Part shown: positions 5,948-8,021 of the stretch, piece after piece
Position numbering within the stretch: position 1 is the stretch's first letter
Layout: every line of letters begins with the position of its first letter
Source: Verrucomicrobiia bacterium
GTDB taxonomy: Bacteria > Verrucomicrobiota > Verrucomicrobiae > Limisphaerales > UBA11358
Assembly (NCBI GenBank): GCA_030042375.1
Contig: JASHZU010000194.1
Location: 1 to 8,021 of the forward strand
Length of the DNA: 8,021 nucleotides
Direction of reading: 5' to 3'
Notes under the pieces: model-generated
Databases searched by the model: none
The model's input: the letters and a program-made list of their open reading frames with translations, nothing else
Told to the model about the DNA's origin: nothing
Translations under genes and position numbers: made by a program

Positions 5948-7323
5948 TGTCAACCCTTCCACAAATTTCGCCGACGACCACAGCCGATCCGGTAACGGAG
6001 GCGCCCGGGCAGACGGGTTCCTCAGCCATGCCGGAAGGGCTGCCGGGAATCTTTGAGAGTGTCATGGCAAACGCGCTGTCCCCTGCCCCCCATAAGACGG
6101 CTGCGGCAGGCGGACAAAGTTCCGAAAGCTCTTCCAAATCCACGGCTAAGCCCGCCGTCACGGCCTCCAACACGGATAATTCTTCTTCCTTGCAGCCACA
6201 AGTCCATGTGCTTCCCAATCCGGATATTTTGATGAACCAGATGGCTATGACGGCAGCTTCAACGGCCAATCCACCGTTGCCATTAAGCTCACAAACGACC
6301 GCTGGCGTTTCTTCTGCTTTGCCAAAAGGAACTACTGGCAAAGTAGCGGCTGTTCCAGGCGTTTTCTCACGGGCAAATCAAACTTCTGCCGCCGGGAAAG
6401 TTTCAACGGCGGACGTTTCTGAAAATCAGGCGGCGCAAAAGGATCCGGCGCCGACAGCCCCGGCAATTTCTATCCCAGTTCATGGGAATCCGGCGGCGAC
6501 AAAAGATTCATCGGCTTCGACGGCGGATGATTCTGCAGGGGGAGATGCGGGCGATGCCAAGGCTGCAGATGATGCGGGCAACCAGGCTTCCACCGGGGTG
6601 GCTTCGAATAGCGGCGCCGCGCAATCGCAACTGCCTGATGCTCATGGCACATCCATTGCTAAACAGGATATGACGATGAATCAGGCGGAAAAAACGAACA
6701 AAATTGCCGGGCAAATGGAGAAAGTTTTGCCGGGTAATGCTGTTTCCGTCACGCGCGCAGATTCGCCCTCCGTGGTTTCGCCTCATGAGGAACAGGCGAC
6801 GGCAACGGTTGCGGCCAATGCGCAAACGACCGGCAGCGCAGCAGCCGTTTCCGCGGCGTCAGCGCAGCCGGTCGCTGTTTCGACGCCTGCGGACGCGCGT
6901 AGCCGGGTGTTGGAGCGGACGCAGGACATGGTCACGCTCAATGCAACGCGCCTGAGTGATTCCGGGAACAGCTCCATGCAGGTGGTCATCAAGCCAGATG
7001 CAGGAACGCAGTTGTCCCTCGAACTGCGGCAACAGGGCGGCAAAGTGGAAGTGCAGGCGACCTTGCAACAAGGTGATTTCAATCACTTGAACCAGCAATG
7101 GTCAGACCTGCAACAGCGTTTAAACCAAAAAGGGATCGACTTGGCGCCATTGGGCGATGACGCAGCTTCGGGCAACGGGTCAGGCAACGAGGCGTTCCAA
7201 AACCAGCAAAAAACGGCAACGGAAATGGTTCCTGAGCTTGCCATTGCCAATGCGCCATCCGGCGCGTTTGCCGGCGAAAAAACCTATACCTCTGCCCATT
7301 CGGGCTGGGAAACCTGGGCATAA
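5947..7323 (+). CDS. fliK: Flagellar hook-length control protein FliK
   Basis: FliK is exported while the hook grows, measures its length, and switches the export gate from hook to filament substrates by contacting FlhB. The product is 458 aa. Residues 1 to about 315 are low-complexity, rich in Ala, Ser, Thr, Gln and Asp, as expected for the disordered ruler part. The C-terminal Flg_hook domain (about 318-402) is recognisable: MQVVIKPDAGTQLSLELRQQ, GGKVEVQATLQQ, then a helix with LQQRLNQKGIDLAPL, equivalent to the family's L-R-L-x-P-x-x-L-G-x-v-x-v and L-r-x-x-L-x-x-x-G-I-x-l pattern. An extra tail of about 55 residues ends SGWETWA. The start ATG shares one base with the preceding stop (TAATG at 5945-5949) and has no visible Shine-Dalgarno sequence, so reinitiation is likely. 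The call rests on the C-terminal domain plus position before flgD. Confidence 0.92.
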   Translation: MSTLPQISPTTTADPVTEAPGQTGSSAMPEGLPGIFESVMANALSPAPHKTAAAGGQSSESSSKSTAKPAVTASNTDNSSSLQPQVHVLPNPDILMNQMAMTAASTANPPLPLSSQTTAGVSSALPKGTTGKVAAVPGVFSRANQTSAAGKVSTADVSENQAAQKDPAPTAPAISIPVHGNPAATKDSSASTADDSAGGDAGDAKAADDAGNQASTGVASNSGAAQSQLPDAHGTSIAKQDMTMNQAEKTNKIAGQMEKVLPGNAVSVTRADSPSVVSPHEEQATATVAANAQTTGSAAAVSAASAQPVAVSTPADARSRVLERTQDMVTLNATRLSDSGNSSMQVVIKPDAGTQLSLELRQQGGKVEVQATLQQGDFNHLNQQWSDLQQRLNQKGIDLAPLGDDAASGNGSGNEAFQNQQKTATEMVPELAIANAPSGAFAGEKTYTSAHSGWETWA

Positions 7324-7327
7324 AACT

Positions 7328-7819
7328 ATGTCAGCATCTTCTTCCATCAACACAACTTACAATGACATCGTCAACGGCGCGGCCTCTTCCGATACCGTGT
7401 CCGGGTCGTCACAGACGCTCACACAAAATGATTTTCTGCAGCTTCTGGTGGCCCAAATGGAAAACCAGGACCCGCTCCAGCCGCAGTCCGATACGGAGAT
7501 GGCCTCGCAAATGGCCCAGTTCACCTCGTTGTCGCAAACCACTGCGATGTCTTCGTCGCTTTCGACCATGCAGGCGAACAGCTTGATTGGCAGCACAGTG
7601 ACAGTGCAGGAAGCGAATTCGCAGGATACCACCAGCGGCGTGGTCCAGTCGGTCCTTCTCGGCGCAGCTTCCTCGGACGGCACGCCGCAAATCGTAATCA
7701 ACGGCACGTCTTACGATTTGAGCCAGGTAGTCGGAGTAACGCCTACAACCACATCCACAAGCTCGAGCCAAACCGCATCGTCAGCCAGTTCAACCAGCAA
7801 CCAAACCAGTAACCAGTAA
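7328..7819 (+). CDS. flgD: Flagellar hook-capping protein FlgD (short form)
   Basis: FlgD is a scaffold that caps the growing hook and lets FlgE subunits add beneath it; it is later discarded. The product is 163 aa from ATG 7328, which follows the fliK stop by 4 nt. The frame is open upstream within fliK, but the family signature begins shortly after this Met. The conserved N-terminal domain is clear: LTQNDFLQLLVAQMENQDPL (31-50), then SQMAQFTSLSQTTAM and a helix reaching NSLIGSTVTV (about 85-93). A short beta-rich part (about 95-137) follows, then a Ser/Thr/Gln tail (138-163). Long FlgD proteins (about 230 aa in E. coli) carry a larger Tudor-like/FnIII C-terminal region that is mostly absent here; short FlgD proteins are known, for example in Bacillus. 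No clear ribosome binding site is seen. Confidence 0.94.
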   Translation: MSASSSINTTYNDIVNGAASSDTVSGSSQTLTQNDFLQLLVAQMENQDPLQPQSDTEMASQMAQFTSLSQTTAMSSSLSTMQANSLIGSTVTVQEANSQDTTSGVVQSVLLGAASSDGTPQIVINGTSYDLSQVVGVTPTTTSTSSSQTASSASSTSNQTSNQ

Positions 7820-7833
7820 ACCATACCAAAATT

Positions 7834-8021
7834 ATGCTTCTTTCAATGGATTCGGCCGTCAGTGCCCTCGACCAGTTTCAGCAAGACCTGAACGTCATCG
7901 GCAACAACATCGCCAACGTGGACACAGTTGGGTTCAAGCAGTCCAACATGGAATTTGCCGACGCGCTGAGCCAAACGATTGGCGACAATGCCGCGGGGGT
8001 GGAACAAATCGGCACCGGCGT
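7834..8021 (+). CDS. flgE: Flagellar hook protein FlgE (5' part; continues beyond window)
   Basis: The hook subunit FlgE, or at least a member of the FlgE/FlgF/FlgG axial protein family. Sixty-two N-terminal residues are visible with no stop. They contain the rod/hook N-terminal signature SALDQFQQDLNVIGNNIANV followed by DTVGFKQS, where family members have S-G-L-x-x-x-Q-x-x-L-x-x-I-x-N-N-I-A-N-x-x-T-x-G-(Y/F)-K. This segment forms the core helix of the filament-like axial structure. FlgE is preferred over FlgF or FlgG because the gene follows fliK-flgD, its normal position, and the sequence continues FADALSQTIG, as in many FlgE proteins. ATG 7834 is chosen over an in-frame ATG at 7846 because it gives the usual residue spacing before SAV. 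The flgD stop is 14 nt upstream; no convincing ribosome binding site is visible. Confidence 0.88.
   Translation, partial: MLLSMDSAVSALDQFQQDLNVIGNNIANVDTVGFKQSNMEFADALSQTIGDNAAGVEQIGTG

Noticed and set aside
7157..7327. Upstream extension of the flgD frame into fliK
   Set aside because: The translation here is basic and low-complexity, and is a shadow of the FliK tail. The FlgD-like sequence begins after the Met at 7328.
1..8021. A novel defence, mobile or secondary system hidden in the window
   Set aside because: Every stretch is accounted for by flagellar genes in standard order with gaps of at most 14 nt; no transposase, repeat array, RNA gene or foreign cassette is visible.

Overview
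The window is a single, densely packed block of a flagellar biosynthesis operon. All genes lie on the + strand, with almost no non-coding DNA. The order is fliE (3' end) - fliF - fliG - fliH - fliI - fliJ - motE/ylxF-like - fliK - flgD - flgE (5' end). It covers the inner-membrane MS ring and its rod adapter (FliE, FliF), the C-ring rotor protein (FliG), the export ATPase complex (FliH, FliI, FliJ), a small membrane-anchored MgtE_N/MotE-type protein, the hook-length control protein (FliK), the hook cap (FlgD) and the hook subunit (FlgE).

Organism: a motile bacterium with moderately GC-rich DNA. This order, including a MotE/YlxF-type gene between fliJ and fliK, is known from Bacillus and spirochaete fla/che-type operons and recurs across phyla, so order alone does not fix the taxon. 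Weak or absent Shine-Dalgarno sequences at several starts, together with the general protein style, make me lean towards a PVC-group organism (for example Verrucomicrobiota). That is a low-confidence inference; Acidobacteriota or another phylum cannot be excluded from sequence alone.

Layout: 2-250 fliE end; 259-1872 fliF; 1873-2925 fliG, starting on the base after the fliF stop; 2912-3496 fliH, overlapping fliG by 14 nt; 3493-4866 fliI; 4863-5345 fliJ; 5342-5947 motE/ylxF-like (4-nt ATGA overlaps at the fliH/fliI, fliI/fliJ and fliJ/motE junctions); 5947-7323 fliK (1-nt TAATG overlap); 7328-7819 flgD; 7834-8021 flgE, running off the window. The largest gap is 14 nt, so no stretch near 300 bases lacks a gene. 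I see no internal promoter, terminator, RNA gene, mobile element or CRISPR array.

How they work together: FliF forms the MS ring, FliE joins it to the rod, and FliG caps its cytoplasmic face and receives stator torque. FliH-FliI-FliJ feed substrates to the export gate. FlgD, FlgE and FliK are early (rod-hook class) export substrates: FlgD caps the growing hook, FlgE builds it and FliK stops its growth.

I found no new biological system. The points worth a second look are details: a FliG with a degenerate EHPQ motif, an Asn-Gly-His hexanucleotide repeat in the FliF cytoplasmic tail, a MotE-like gene with a FliG-like helical repeat, a short FlgD with a Ser/Thr tail, and strongly overlapped gene junctions.
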